From assembly GCA_030146405.1 (NCBI GenBank), contig JASLBS010000219.1, forward strand, positions 1 through 12,569: DNA of 12,569 bases, read 5' to 3'. Numbering within the stretch: position 1 is the first letter of the stretch; the number at the start of each line of letters is the position of its first letter. Below are positions 1 to 7,252 of this stretch, in pieces. The notes under the pieces were generated by a model. That model was not told the origin of the DNA. It was given only the letters and a program-made list of their open reading frames with translations, and did no database searches. Source of the DNA: Arthrobacter sp. (lineage in GTDB: Bacteria > Actinomycetota > Actinomycetes > Actinomycetales > Micrococcaceae). The translations under genes and the position numbers were made by a program.

Positions 1-1002
1 CTCCTCGACGCGTGCCCGCCCCTGCATTCCGTGGATGCCTACGCGGTGGACGACGAGGACGAGGACTCCGGGAACGACTACTGGCTCATCGCCACCGGTT
101 TCCTCACGCCGTCCACCCTGTACCGCGGCACGATCGGCGGAACGCACGACGTCGTGAAGTCGTCCCCCTCGTTCTTCGACGAGAGCCGCTACAGCGTGGA
201 GCAGCACTTCGCCGTCTCGACCGACGGCACGCGAGTGCCCTACTTTCAGATCGCGCCGAAGGACCTCCAGCTCGACGGCGGGAACCCCACGCTGCTCTCG
301 GGGTACGGAGGCTTCGAGACGTCCCTGACCCCTGCGTACAGCGGAATCATCGGTCGCGGCTGGTTGGGGCGCACCACGCCCGACGGACGGCACGGCGTGT
401 ACGTGCTGGCCAACATCCGTGGTGGCGGGGAGTACGGGCCCCAGTGGCACCATGCAGCGCTGCACGCCAACCGGCATCGGGCCTACGAGGACTTCGCCGC
501 GATCGCCGGCGACCTCGTGCAGCGCGGCGTCACGTCACCGGCCCTGCTGGGCTGCACCGGACGGAGCAACGGCGGCCTGTTGGTGGGGAACATGCTCACG
601 ACGTACCCGCACCTGTTCGGTGCGATCTCGTGCGGTGTTCCGCTGCTGGACATGCGCCGGTACACCAAGCTCTCCGCCGGGTACTCCTGGATCGCCGAGT
701 ACGGTGACCCCGACAAGCCCGAGGAGTGGGAGTACGTCCGGACCTTCTCGCCCTATCACCTCCTGCGGGAGGACGTCGTCTACCCGAAGACCCTGATCTG
801 GACGGCGACGAGTGATGACCGGGTGGGTCCGGTGCAGGCACGGAAGATGGCGGCGCGCATGAAGGATCTCGGCGTGCACAACGTCTGGTTCCACGAGGCC
901 CTCGAGGGCGGCCACGCCGGCGCCTCCGACAACCGGCAGGCGGCGAGGATGCATGCTCTGAGCTTCGAGTTCCTGTGGCGGGCGCTCACCGAATCGCTCT
1001 GA
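1..1002 (+). CDS. Prolyl oligopeptidase-family serine peptidase (S9), 3' part
   Basis: Frame 1 is open from the first base to TGA at 1000-1002, so 333 residues are visible and the N-terminus lies outside the window. The part seen is the end of the beta-propeller plus the alpha/beta-hydrolase catalytic domain of a family S9 peptidase, which cleaves short peptides, classically after proline. The nucleophile motif GRSNGG places the catalytic Ser at visible codon 189 (nt 565-567). The acid loop DDRV is at nt 814-825, and the catalytic His is in GGHAG (nt 913-915), the usual S9A order Ser-Asp-His. Upstream of the Ser, GGxENP-like segments are replaced by NPTLLSGYGGFE and NIRGGGEYG, both typical of the family. 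Whole S9A proteins are usually about 700 residues, so roughly half is missing. No signal peptide can be judged. A tRNA gene follows 85 bp downstream; no operon partner is visible. The family call is secure, the substrate is not. Confidence 0.93.
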   Translation, partial: LLDACPPLHSVDAYAVDDEDEDSGNDYWLIATGFLTPSTLYRGTIGGTHDVVKSSPSFFDESRYSVEQHFAVSTDGTRVPYFQIAPKDLQLDGGNPTLLSGYGGFETSLTPAYSGIIGRGWLGRTTPDGRHGVYVLANIRGGGEYGPQWHHAALHANRHRAYEDFAAIAGDLVQRGVTSPALLGCTGRSNGGLLVGNMLTTYPHLFGAISCGVPLLDMRRYTKLSAGYSWIAEYGDPDKPEEWEYVRTFSPYHLLREDVVYPKTLIWTATSDDRVGPVQARKMAARMKDLGVHNVWFHEALEGGHAGASDNRQAARMHALSFEFLWRALTESL

Positions 1003-1087
1003 CAGGTGGTCCGCGGAGCCTCCGGGCGGGCGGTTTTGCTCTTGCCCTCACGTTCTGGGTAACCTTGGGAAGCTAGCGATAGCGGAT

Positions 1088-1175
1088 GGAGACGTGCCAG
1101 AGCGGCCGAATGGGCTTCACTGCTAATGAAGTGTGGGCCTAAAGCCTACCGGGGGTTCAAATCCCCCCGTCTCCG
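1088..1175 (+). tRNA. tRNA-Ser (anticodon GCT)
   Basis: The acceptor stem GGAGACG (1088-1094) pairs with CGTCTCC (1168-1174), with G1175 as discriminator. The anticodon arm is CTTCA-CTGCTAA-TGAAG (1115-1131), giving anticodon GCT at 1122-1124, which reads AGC and AGU. The T arm is GGGGG-TTCAAAT-CCCCC. The long variable arm between the anticodon and T arms is the class II feature expected for serine. CCA is not encoded. A possible -10 (TAGCGA, 1074-1079) lies just upstream, with a weak TTCTGG at 1053-1058 as -35. Confidence 0.96.
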
Positions 1176-1179
1176 CGTT

Positions 1180-1208
1180 GAGGGGCCCTACGTGTAGGGC
1201 CCCTCTTT
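1180..1208 (+). terminator. Intrinsic terminator of tRNA-Ser(GCT)
   Basis: GAGGGGCCCTA (1180-1190) and TAGGGCCCCTC (1195-1205) form a perfect 11-bp stem with a CGTG tetraloop, followed by TTT. It begins 5 nt after the tRNA. Read on the other strand it may also stop transcripts leaving the 3' end of the minus-strand helicase gene, though without a U-run there. Confidence 0.85.
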
Positions 1209-1301
1209 CGTACCCGTACCTACGGCGGGCACACTCGTAACTATCGGGCTGAAGTTACTTCCGAATCCCCGAGCAGGATCTTCGGTGCCGGGCCTTCCGT
1301 G

Positions 1302-3416
1302 TCAGGCCTTCAGTGCCAGCGCGAAGGGGAGTACACCGGCTGCCCCCGCGAGGCGCAGCGCCCTGCCCGCCTCGGTGATGGTCCACCGGCTGTCCGCGAA
1401 GTCGTCCACGAGCAGTACCGGCCCGGGGTTCGCCGCGAACCAGGCGGCGCCCTCCTCGGGGACGGCGAAGTGCTCCCAGACGGAGGCGAGACGGAACGCG
1501 CTGTTCCCCCCGGCCTGGCCCTGCGGGAAACCCTGCGGCAGCGTGAGCGCGCCGAGGTGCGGGATGCGGCCCACATCGGCGAGCGCCTGGGCGAGGGAAC
1601 CGATCAGCTGGGGCCTGCGCCTGGACGGCATACTGACCACCGCGACGGGTCGCTCGCTCCACCCCCACTGCGTGAGGACCCGCACCACTGCCTCGATGAC
1701 TGCGGGCTCGAGCGGCGCATCCGGCGTGGAATCGGACATCAGCTCGCGCAGTCGGTTCCCCCAGCCGAGATCCGTCAGCCGGGCCAGGGCCCTGCCCGGC
1801 AGGCTGACCTCCCCCGGCTTGAGCTTGCCCTTGAGCGGAACGCCCAGCTTGTCCATGCCGCTGGGCCACTGGCCGCGGGGCTCGAGCTCCACGCCTACCC
1901 TGCTCAGGGCCTGGCTCGCCGAGTCCGAGGCTTCGTGGGCCACCTCGTCCGAGTACCAGGCGCTGGTGCAGTTGTCACAGCGACCGCAGGGTGCTGCGCC
2001 GGGATCGTCGAGCGACCGCGACAGGAACTCCATGCGGCAGCCCGCGGTGTTCTCGTAGTCCAGCATGGCCCGCTGTTCCACGATGCGCGCCTCGCTGATA
2101 CGCCGGTACCGCTCGGCATCGTAGGTCCACGGCGTCCCCGTGCTCTCCCACCCGCCGCTCACCTTCCGGACCGCGCCGTCGACGTCGAGAACCTTGAGCA
2201 GGAGCTCCAGCGGTGAGCGCTTGAGGTTCACCCGGGTCTCCAACGCCGGCGTGGAGAGCACCACACCCGGTTCCAGGGCATCGAGGACCCGCACGGCTGC
2301 GTCCTCGGAGGGCATGGACGAGGTGGCGAAGTACTCCCAGATATCGCGGTCCTCAGCCCCGGGCAGCAGCAGGACGTCCGCGTTCGGCGTGCCACGGCCT
2401 GCGCGGCCCACCTGCTGGTAGTACGCGACAGGGGACGACGGCGCCCCGAGGTGCACCACGAAACCGAGATCCGGCTTGTCGAATCCCATGCCGAGCGCAC
2501 TGGTGGCCACGAGCGCCTTGACCTCGTTGTTCTTCAGTGCCGCCTCGGCAGCCTCGCGGTCCGCCGGATCCGTGCGGCCCGTATAGGCGCGGACGGCATG
2601 CCCGTTCTCCCGGAGCAGGCGCGCGGTGTCCTCCGCGGCCGAGACCGTCAGTGCATAGATGATGCCGCTGCCGGGGAGGTCGGAGAGATGGGTGAGCAGC
2701 CATGCGAGGCGGGCACGCGGACTCGGCAGCCGCAGGACCCCGAGCCGCAGCGACTTCCGTGCCAGCTCCCCGCGCAGGGTGAACACGTCCGTTCCACCGG
2801 CCCCGAGCTGCTCCTCCACGTCCTTCACCACGCGGGAGTTCGCGGTGGCGGTGGTGGCCAGCACCGGGACACCCTGAGGCAGGCCCATGATCAGCTCCCG
2901 CAACCGACGGTAGTCGGGCCGGAAGTCATGCCCCCAGTCGGAGATGCAGTGCGCCTCGTCGATCACGAGGAGGCCGGTGCGCCGCATGAGTTCGGGCAGG
3001 TACAGCTCCCGGAAGGACGGGTTGTTCAGGCGTTCGGGCGAGACCAGGAGGACGTCCACCTCGTTCGCCTGGAGCTTGGCGATGATCTCCTGCCACTCCG
3101 TCTGGTTCGCGGAGTTGATGGCCTCGGCGCGGACGCCTGCCCGGGCGGCAGCCGCCACCTGGTCCCGCATGAGCGCGAGGAGCGGGGAGACGATCAGTGT
3201 GGGCCCGGCCCCGCGGGCGCGGAGGAGCAGGCTCGCCACGAAGTACACGGCGGATTTACCCCACCCCGTCCGCTGGACGACGAGTGCGCGCCGTCCATCC
3301 TCCACGAGCGCTTCGATCGCTTCGAACTGGCCGTCGTGGAACTGCGCCTCCTGCGACCCGACGAGTGTGTGCAGGATGGCGGAGGCTTGCTCGTTCAGGG
3401 TGGTGGTCGGCGACAT
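1302..3416 (-). CDS. RecQ-type ATP-dependent DNA helicase with C-terminal PRTase-like domain
   Basis: This 704-residue superfamily 2 helicase should unwind DNA 3'-to-5' in repair or recombination. Visible motifs are the Q-motif-like FHDGQFEAI (about 27-34), Walker A GWGKS (51-55), Walker B DEAH (153-156), motif III ATTATA (187-192), motif V around SALGMGFDKPDL (306-317) and motif VI QQVGRAGR (334-341). A RecQ zinc site follows, with Cys at 460, 477, 480 and 483. There is no HRDC domain. Instead the last ~140 residues look like a phosphoribosyltransferase fold, with VLLVDDFADSRWT at 667-679 resembling a PRPP loop. RecQ of E. coli is about 610 residues, so the tail is an addition. The ATG at 3416 has a -10-like GATACT (3428-3423, minus strand) six bases upstream, suggesting a leaderless mRNA. 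It diverges from the phosphohexomutase gene across 93 bp. The helicase assignment is firm; the role of the tail is unknown. Confidence 0.93.
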   Translation of the reverse strand: MSPTTTLNEQASAILHTLVGSQEAQFHDGQFEAIEALVEDGRRALVVQRTGWGKSAVYFVASLLLRARGAGPTLIVSPLLALMRDQVAAAARAGVRAEAINSANQTEWQEIIAKLQANEVDVLLVSPERLNNPSFRELYLPELMRRTGLLVIDEAHCISDWGHDFRPDYRRLRELIMGLPQGVPVLATTATANSRVVKDVEEQLGAGGTDVFTLRGELARKSLRLGVLRLPSPRARLAWLLTHLSDLPGSGIIYALTVSAAEDTARLLRENGHAVRAYTGRTDPADREAAEAALKNNEVKALVATSALGMGFDKPDLGFVVHLGAPSSPVAYYQQVGRAGRGTPNADVLLLPGAEDRDIWEYFATSSMPSEDAAVRVLDALEPGVVLSTPALETRVNLKRSPLELLLKVLDVDGAVRKVSGGWESTGTPWTYDAERYRRISEARIVEQRAMLDYENTAGCRMEFLSRSLDDPGAAPCGRCDNCTSAWYSDEVAHEASDSASQALSRVGVELEPRGQWPSGMDKLGVPLKGKLKPGEVSLPGRALARLTDLGWGNRLRELMSDSTPDAPLEPAVIEAVVRVLTQWGWSERPVAVVSMPSRRRPQLIGSLAQALADVGRIPHLGALTLPQGFPQGQAGGNSAFRLASVWEHFAVPEEGAAWFAANPGPVLLVDDFADSRWTITEAGRALRLAGAAGVLPFALALKA

Positions 3417-3422
3417 TTCCCC

Positions 3423-3428
3423 AGTATC
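3423..3428 (-). promoter_or_regulatory. Putative -10 element of the RecQ-like gene
   Basis: On the minus strand GATACT is followed by six bases (GGGGAA) and the ATG at 3416. This spacing puts the transcription start at or next to the start codon. The GGGGA run lies only about 2 nt before the ATG, too close for a normal Shine-Dalgarno. No clear -35 is seen. Confidence 0.4.
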
Positions 3429-3496
3429 CCAGCCAGCTCCCCCACTCCATGTGATGGTGCCGGTATGTGCGCAACCTCCGGTTCGAAGTCAGCCGA

Positions 3497-3502
3497 TACA
3501 CT
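3497..3502 (+). promoter_or_regulatory. Putative -10 element of manB (leaderless start)
   Basis: TACACT fits the actinobacterial TAnnnT -10 and is followed by exactly seven bases and the GTG at 3510. No Shine-Dalgarno precedes that GTG. This supports the GTG as a leaderless start over the in-frame ATG at 3465, which would add 15 residues of no recognisable family sequence and would lie upstream of the -10. No clear -35 is visible. Confidence 0.55.
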
Positions 3503-3509
3503 TCCAGAC

Positions 3510-4916
3510 GTGACTACACTCCTCGATCTCTCTGCATCCTTCAAGGCCTACGACGTGCGCGGCATCGTCGGTGAGACCATCACCGTGGACTCGGTCCGGG
3601 CCGTCGGCGCGGCTTTCGTGGATTCGCTGGAGCTGGCCGGTGAGACGATCCTGGTGGGCGGGGACATGCGTCCGTCCTCCCCCGAGTTCTCGAAGGCGTT
3701 CTCCGAGGGAGCCACGCTGCGGGGCGCGAACGTCCTGTTCCTGGACCTCATCTCCACGGACGAGCTGTACTACGCGAGCGGCACGTTGAATGCGGCCGGT
3801 GTCACGTTCACCGCCAGCCACAACCCCGCCCAGTACAACGGGATGAAGATGACCCGCCCAGGGGCCGTGCCGGTCTCCTCCGAGACGGGACTCAAGGACG
3901 TCCAGGAGCGGGCCGAGCAGTATCTTGCCGAGGGCACCATCCCCGGCGTGGAGGTCAAGGGCCAGACCAGCGTCCGCGACGTCCTCGAGGAGTACTCGCG
4001 CTTCCTCCGCGACCAGGTGGACCTCTCCGTCTCGCGTCCCCTGAAGATCGTGGTGGATGCCGGTAACGGTATGGCCGGTCTCACCACCCCTGCGGTCCTC
4101 GGTGACGCGCTCCTGCCCGCGTTGCCGTTCGAGATCGTCCCCCTCTACTTCGAGCTCGACGGATCCTTCCCCAACCACCCGGCCAACCCGCTGGAACCGG
4201 AGAACCTCCGCGACCTGCAGGCCGCCGTCGTGGAGCACGGCGCGGACATCGGGATCGCGTTCGACGGCGATGCCGACCGTTGCTTCATCATCGACGAGCA
4301 GGGCCACCCCGTCTCACCCAGTGCCATCACCGCGATGGTGGCCCGCCGTGAGATCGCCCGCGCCCAGGCTGCCGGCGAGCCCGAACCAGTGATCATCCAC
4401 AACCTGATCACCTCGCGCGCGGTCCCGGAACTGATCCGCAACGACGGCGGGCGCCCCGTACGCACCCGCGTGGGCCACTCCTTCATCAAGGCCGTCATGG
4501 CCGAGGAAGGCGCCGTGTTCGGCGGGGAGCACTCCGCCCACTACTACTTCCGTGGGTTCTGGAACGCGGACACCGGGATGCTCGCGGCAATGCACGTTCT
4601 TGCGGCCCTGGGCGAGCAGGACGGCCAGCTCTCGGACCTCGGCCGTGAGTACGAGCCCTACTTCTCCTCCGGCGAGGTCAACTCGAAGGTGCAGGACCTG
4701 CACGCTTCCATCGCCCGGGCACGCAGCGAGTTCGAGCAGGACGGCGTGGTGGTGGACGACCTCGACGGCCTGACCTTCACCCCGGACCACGGCGACTGGT
4801 GGTTCAATCTCCGCCCGTCGAACACCGAGCCCTACCTCCGGCTCAACGCCGAGGCCGTGGACCCCGAGACGCTCGAGAAGCTCGTGGAGCGCGTCCTCGC
4901 CGTCATCCGCGACTAG
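3510..4916 (+). CDS. manB: Phosphomannomutase/phosphoglucomutase (alpha-D-phosphohexomutase)
   Basis: A 468-residue cytoplasmic enzyme that moves phosphate between C6 and C1 of mannose or glucose, feeding GDP-mannose, UDP-glucose and glycogen synthesis. All four family loops are present: the phosphoserine loop TASHNP (101-106, Ser103), the Mg site DGDADR (252-257), the sugar-binding GGEHSAHYYFR (338-348) and the phosphate-binding RPSNTEPYLRL (435-445). The N-terminal SASFKAYDVRG (8-18) is the usual start of bacterial PMM/PGM proteins. GTG is chosen because it puts the family N-terminus 5-10 residues in and sits seven bases after a -10 hexamer. The open frame runs more than 1 kb further upstream, but that part is antisense to the helicase gene and carries no family sequence. 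The family is certain; mannose versus glucose preference cannot be read from sequence here, since this motif set occurs in dual-specificity enzymes. Confidence 0.93.
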   Translation: MTTLLDLSASFKAYDVRGIVGETITVDSVRAVGAAFVDSLELAGETILVGGDMRPSSPEFSKAFSEGATLRGANVLFLDLISTDELYYASGTLNAAGVTFTASHNPAQYNGMKMTRPGAVPVSSETGLKDVQERAEQYLAEGTIPGVEVKGQTSVRDVLEEYSRFLRDQVDLSVSRPLKIVVDAGNGMAGLTTPAVLGDALLPALPFEIVPLYFELDGSFPNHPANPLEPENLRDLQAAVVEHGADIGIAFDGDADRCFIIDEQGHPVSPSAITAMVARREIARAQAAGEPEPVIIHNLITSRAVPELIRNDGGRPVRTRVGHSFIKAVMAEEGAVFGGEHSAHYYFRGFWNADTGMLAAMHVLAALGEQDGQLSDLGREYEPYFSSGEVNSKVQDLHASIARARSEFEQDGVVVDDLDGLTFTPDHGDWWFNLRPSNTEPYLRLNAEAVDPETLEKLVERVLAVIRD

Positions 4917-4931
4917 CGCCACCGTCGTCCT

Positions 4932-4980
4932 CCGACACGAGAAGGCCCCCTCCCCGCGGGAGGGGGCCTTCTCGTGTCGG
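4932..4980. terminator. Bidirectional terminator hairpin between convergent manB and pckG
   Basis: Bases 4932-4954 pair perfectly with 4958-4980, a 23-bp stem with a 3-nt CGC loop. It starts 16 nt after the manB stop and ends 3 nt before the pckG stop on the other strand. Neither strand has a U-tract after it, as is common for high-GC actinobacterial terminators. Its symmetry suits two converging transcripts. Confidence 0.8.
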
Positions 4981-4983
4981 GGC

Positions 4984-6864
4984 TCAGGCGGTGGTGAAGC
5001 GTTGTTCGAGTTCGTGGAGTTGGTGGGTGAGTTCGTTGGGGAGGGTGGTGCCGAAGCGGTCGTACCATTGCTGGATACCGTCGAGTTCCTGGGCCCATTC
5101 GGTGGGGTCGACGTGCACGGCTGCTTCGACGTCGGCGGGGGTCATGTCCAGGCCGGTGAGGTCCAGGGCGTGCCCGGTGGGGACGTACCCGATGGGGGTT
5201 TCCACGGCGTCGGCGGTACCTTCGAGGCGTTCGATGACCCATTTGAGGACGCGGGCGTTGTCGCCGAAGCCGGGCCAGGCGAACCCGCCGGTCTTCGTGC
5301 GGCGGAACCAGTTCACCAAGAAGATCTTCGGCAGGCGTGCCTGGTCGGCGTCGGCGCTGAGATCAAGCCAGTGACGCAGGTAGTCTCCGGCGTCGTACCC
5401 GATGAAGGGGAGCATCGCCATCGGGTCCCGACGCACCCGTCCTATTTCTCCTGCTGCGGCGGCGGTGGTCTCGGAGGACAGGGTGGAGCCCATGAAGATC
5501 CCGTTCGCCCAGGACCGTGACTGGGTGACCAGGGGGATGGTGGTTTTCCGGCGTCCGCCGAAGAGGATCGCGGAGAGCTCGACCCCGTCGGGGCGGTTGA
5601 ACTCCTCGGCGAGCATGTCGATCTGATCGATCGGCGTGCAGAACCGGGCATTCGGATGCGCCGCCGTCCGCCCCAGGTCCCTACCGAGGTCGGGGGTCCA
5701 GTCCCGGCCCTGCCAGTCCGTCAGATGTGCGGGTACCTCCTCTGTCATGCCTTCCCACCAGACGCCGCCGTCGTCGGTGAGGGCGACATTCGTGAACACC
5801 GTGTTGCCCTTGGCGATCGCACGCATCGCGTTGGGGTTGGTGTGCCACCCGGTACCGGGGGCGACACCGAACAGGCCCGCTTCGGGATTCACCGCCCGCA
5901 ACTCACCCTCTTTGCCGAAGCGCATCCAGGTGATGTCGTCCCCCAGGGTCTCGACCTTCCACCCTTCGATGGTCGGATCGAGGAGGGCGAGGTTCGTCTT
6001 CCCGCACGCCGACGGGAACGCAGCCGACAGGTAGTAGGCCTTACCTTGCGGTGAGGTGAGTTTCAGGATCAGCATGTGCTCGGCCAGCCAGCCCTCGTCG
6101 CGGGCCATGACGGACGCGATGCGCAGTGCGTAGCACTTCTTGCCCAGTAAGGCGTTGCCGCCGTACCCGGAGCCGTAGGAGTAGATGGAGCGCTCCTCGG
6201 GGAAGTGCACGATCCACTTGTCCTCGTTGCACGGCCAGGCCACATCCGTTTCCCCCTCGGCCAGGGGGGCGCCGAGGGAGTGCAGGGCGGGCACGAATTC
6301 TGCGTTCAGTGCGCGCATGCGTTCCAGGACGGGTGTGCCGATGGTCGCCATGATCCGCATCGAGGTGACCACGTAGGCGCTGTCGGTGATCTCCACCCCG
6401 AACTTCGGATCCTCCGCCTCGAGGTGGCCCATCACGAACGGGATGACGTACATGGTCCGGCCCCGCATGGAACCGGCGAACAAACCCGTGAGCTTGTTCT
6501 TCATCTGGGCCGGGTCCATCCAGTTGTTCGTGAACCCCGACGCGCCCTCAGTCTGCGAGCAGATGTAGGTCTGCTCCTCCACCCGGGCCACGTCGCTGGG
6601 ATCCGAGAACGCCGCAAAAGAATGCGGGAACAACTCCGGGTTCAACCGCACGAACGTCCCCGCGTCCACCAGCTCATCCGTGAGCCGTGTGTTCTCCTCC
6701 CCGGAGCCATCCACCCACACCACCGAAGCAGGCTTGGTGAGTAACTCCACCTCCCGCACCCACCCCACCAAACCCCCATACGACAACGGCCCCGCACCGA
6801 GCGAACCCCGGTCGGAATTGGTGGTCACGGCATCGGCCGATGGCTGGAGTGCGAAATCGCCCAT
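4984..6864 (-). CDS. pckG: Phosphoenolpyruvate carboxykinase (GTP)
   Basis: A 626-residue cytoplasmic enzyme converting oxaloacetate and GTP to PEP, GDP and CO2, the entry step of gluconeogenesis. GTP-class motifs are clear: kinase-1a P-loop FPSACGKTNLA (283-293) with the reactive Cys287 that GTP enzymes carry, metal-binding kinase-2 region LGDDITWMRFG (307-317), the mobile lid segment FGGRRKTTIPLV (435-446), and the guanine-pocket segments NWFRR (518-522) and GFGDNARVL (532-540). ATP-type PEPCKs are shorter and lack this Cys loop. Length matches the family (about 600-620) with a slightly longer N-terminus. The ATG at 6864 is supported by GAAGGGA on the minus strand (6878-6872), seven bases away. 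It converges on manB. A -10-like TAGCAT and a CRP/GlxR-like box lie upstream, fitting carbon-source control known for actinobacterial pck genes. Confidence 0.97.
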   Translation of the reverse strand: MGDFALQPSADAVTTNSDRGSLGAGPLSYGGLVGWVREVELLTKPASVVWVDGSGEENTRLTDELVDAGTFVRLNPELFPHSFAAFSDPSDVARVEEQTYICSQTEGASGFTNNWMDPAQMKNKLTGLFAGSMRGRTMYVIPFVMGHLEAEDPKFGVEITDSAYVVTSMRIMATIGTPVLERMRALNAEFVPALHSLGAPLAEGETDVAWPCNEDKWIVHFPEERSIYSYGSGYGGNALLGKKCYALRIASVMARDEGWLAEHMLILKLTSPQGKAYYLSAAFPSACGKTNLALLDPTIEGWKVETLGDDITWMRFGKEGELRAVNPEAGLFGVAPGTGWHTNPNAMRAIAKGNTVFTNVALTDDGGVWWEGMTEEVPAHLTDWQGRDWTPDLGRDLGRTAAHPNARFCTPIDQIDMLAEEFNRPDGVELSAILFGGRRKTTIPLVTQSRSWANGIFMGSTLSSETTAAAAGEIGRVRRDPMAMLPFIGYDAGDYLRHWLDLSADADQARLPKIFLVNWFRRTKTGGFAWPGFGDNARVLKWVIERLEGTADAVETPIGYVPTGHALDLTGLDMTPADVEAAVHVDPTEWAQELDGIQQWYDRFGTTLPNELTHQLHELEQRFTTA

Positions 6865-6900
6865 CAGGTGTTCCCTTCGTTGGGTGCTGGATGTGTACCG

Positions 6901-6906
6901 ATGCTA
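6901..6906 (-). promoter_or_regulatory. Putative -10 element of pckG
   Basis: On the minus strand TAGCAT matches TAnnnT. A start about seven bases downstream would give a roughly 30-nt leader holding the Shine-Dalgarno GAAGGGA. No convincing -35 is found at 17-18 bp, which would fit activator dependence. Confidence 0.4.
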
Positions 6907-6934
6907 GGGGTGGAGTGTTTCCGTTGACGGCGGG

Positions 6935-7141
6935 GTTCGCGAAACAATCTCCGGAACGGAGGCTGAATTCGCGATACTGCGGTACTTCCCGCCGACTATC
7001 AGGGAGTCTACTGTGATCAAGGTCACCTGTACCGGTCTACCCGGTCGGGTACTTCCGCCTGAATTAGGTACCATGGCGAATCCACGCTAAAGTTGTCTAC
7101 GGCCAAACAGCCCGCTTGTAGGACTCATTCGCACTGCGAAT
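6935..7141. promoter_or_regulatory. Operator-rich control region upstream of pckG and tRNA-Arg
   Basis: The 292 bp between pckG and tRNA-Arg hold no supportable gene. They contain TTCGCGAA (6936-6943) and a second TTCGCGA (6968-6974) 32 bp away, GGTACTTCC twice (6981-6989 and 7048-7056), the CRP-like box at 7012-7027, and the inverted repeat ATTCGC-ACT-GCGAAT (7127-7141) next to the tRNA promoter. A loose tRNA promoter may be TTGTCT (7093-7098) with TAGGAC (7119-7124). The repeats are seen directly; binding proteins are inferred. Confidence 0.45.
7012..7027. promoter_or_regulatory. CRP/GlxR-like operator (TGTGA-N6-TCACC)
   Basis: TGTGATCAAGGTCACC matches the CRP/GlxR consensus TGTGA-N6-TCACA in nine of ten half-site positions. 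It lies about 106 bp upstream of the putative pckG -10, an activator-type distance. In Corynebacterium glutamicum GlxR is a cAMP-responsive CRP-family regulator of carbon metabolism genes, so control of pckG is plausible. The box could also serve tRNA-Arg, but pckG is the better target. Confidence 0.55.
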
Positions 7142-7156
7142 CGACGGACTACGGAT

Positions 7157-7232
7157 GCGTGCGTAGCTCAACGGATAGAGCATCTGACTACGGATCAGAA
7201 GGTTGGGGGTTCGAATCCCTTCGCGCGCACCA
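7157..7232 (+). tRNA. tRNA-Arg (anticodon ACG)
   Basis: The acceptor stem GCGTGCG (7157-7163) pairs with CGCGCGC (7222-7228) with one G-U. A7229 is the discriminator and CCA (7230-7232) is encoded. The anticodon arm is TCTGA-CTACGGA-TCAGA (7183-7199) with ACG at 7190-7192. The T loop TTCGAAT is canonical. A34 of this tRNA is the usual bacterial substrate of TadA, becoming inosine so that CGU, CGC and CGA are read; tadA is in this window at 11230. Confidence 0.96.
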
Positions 7233-7252
7233 CGGTTCACCAGAACCCCTCG

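Noticed and set aside
2451..3509. An upstream in-frame extension of manB that would give an 821-residue protein
   Set aside because: It is antisense to the helicase gene, has no family-like residues, and the mutase family N-terminus begins at 3510 just after a -10 hexamer. It is a product of GC-rich codon bias.
3489..4307. A 272-codon minus-strand open frame inside manB
   Set aside because: It lies opposite a clearly coding gene and shows no motif, promoter or Shine-Dalgarno support.
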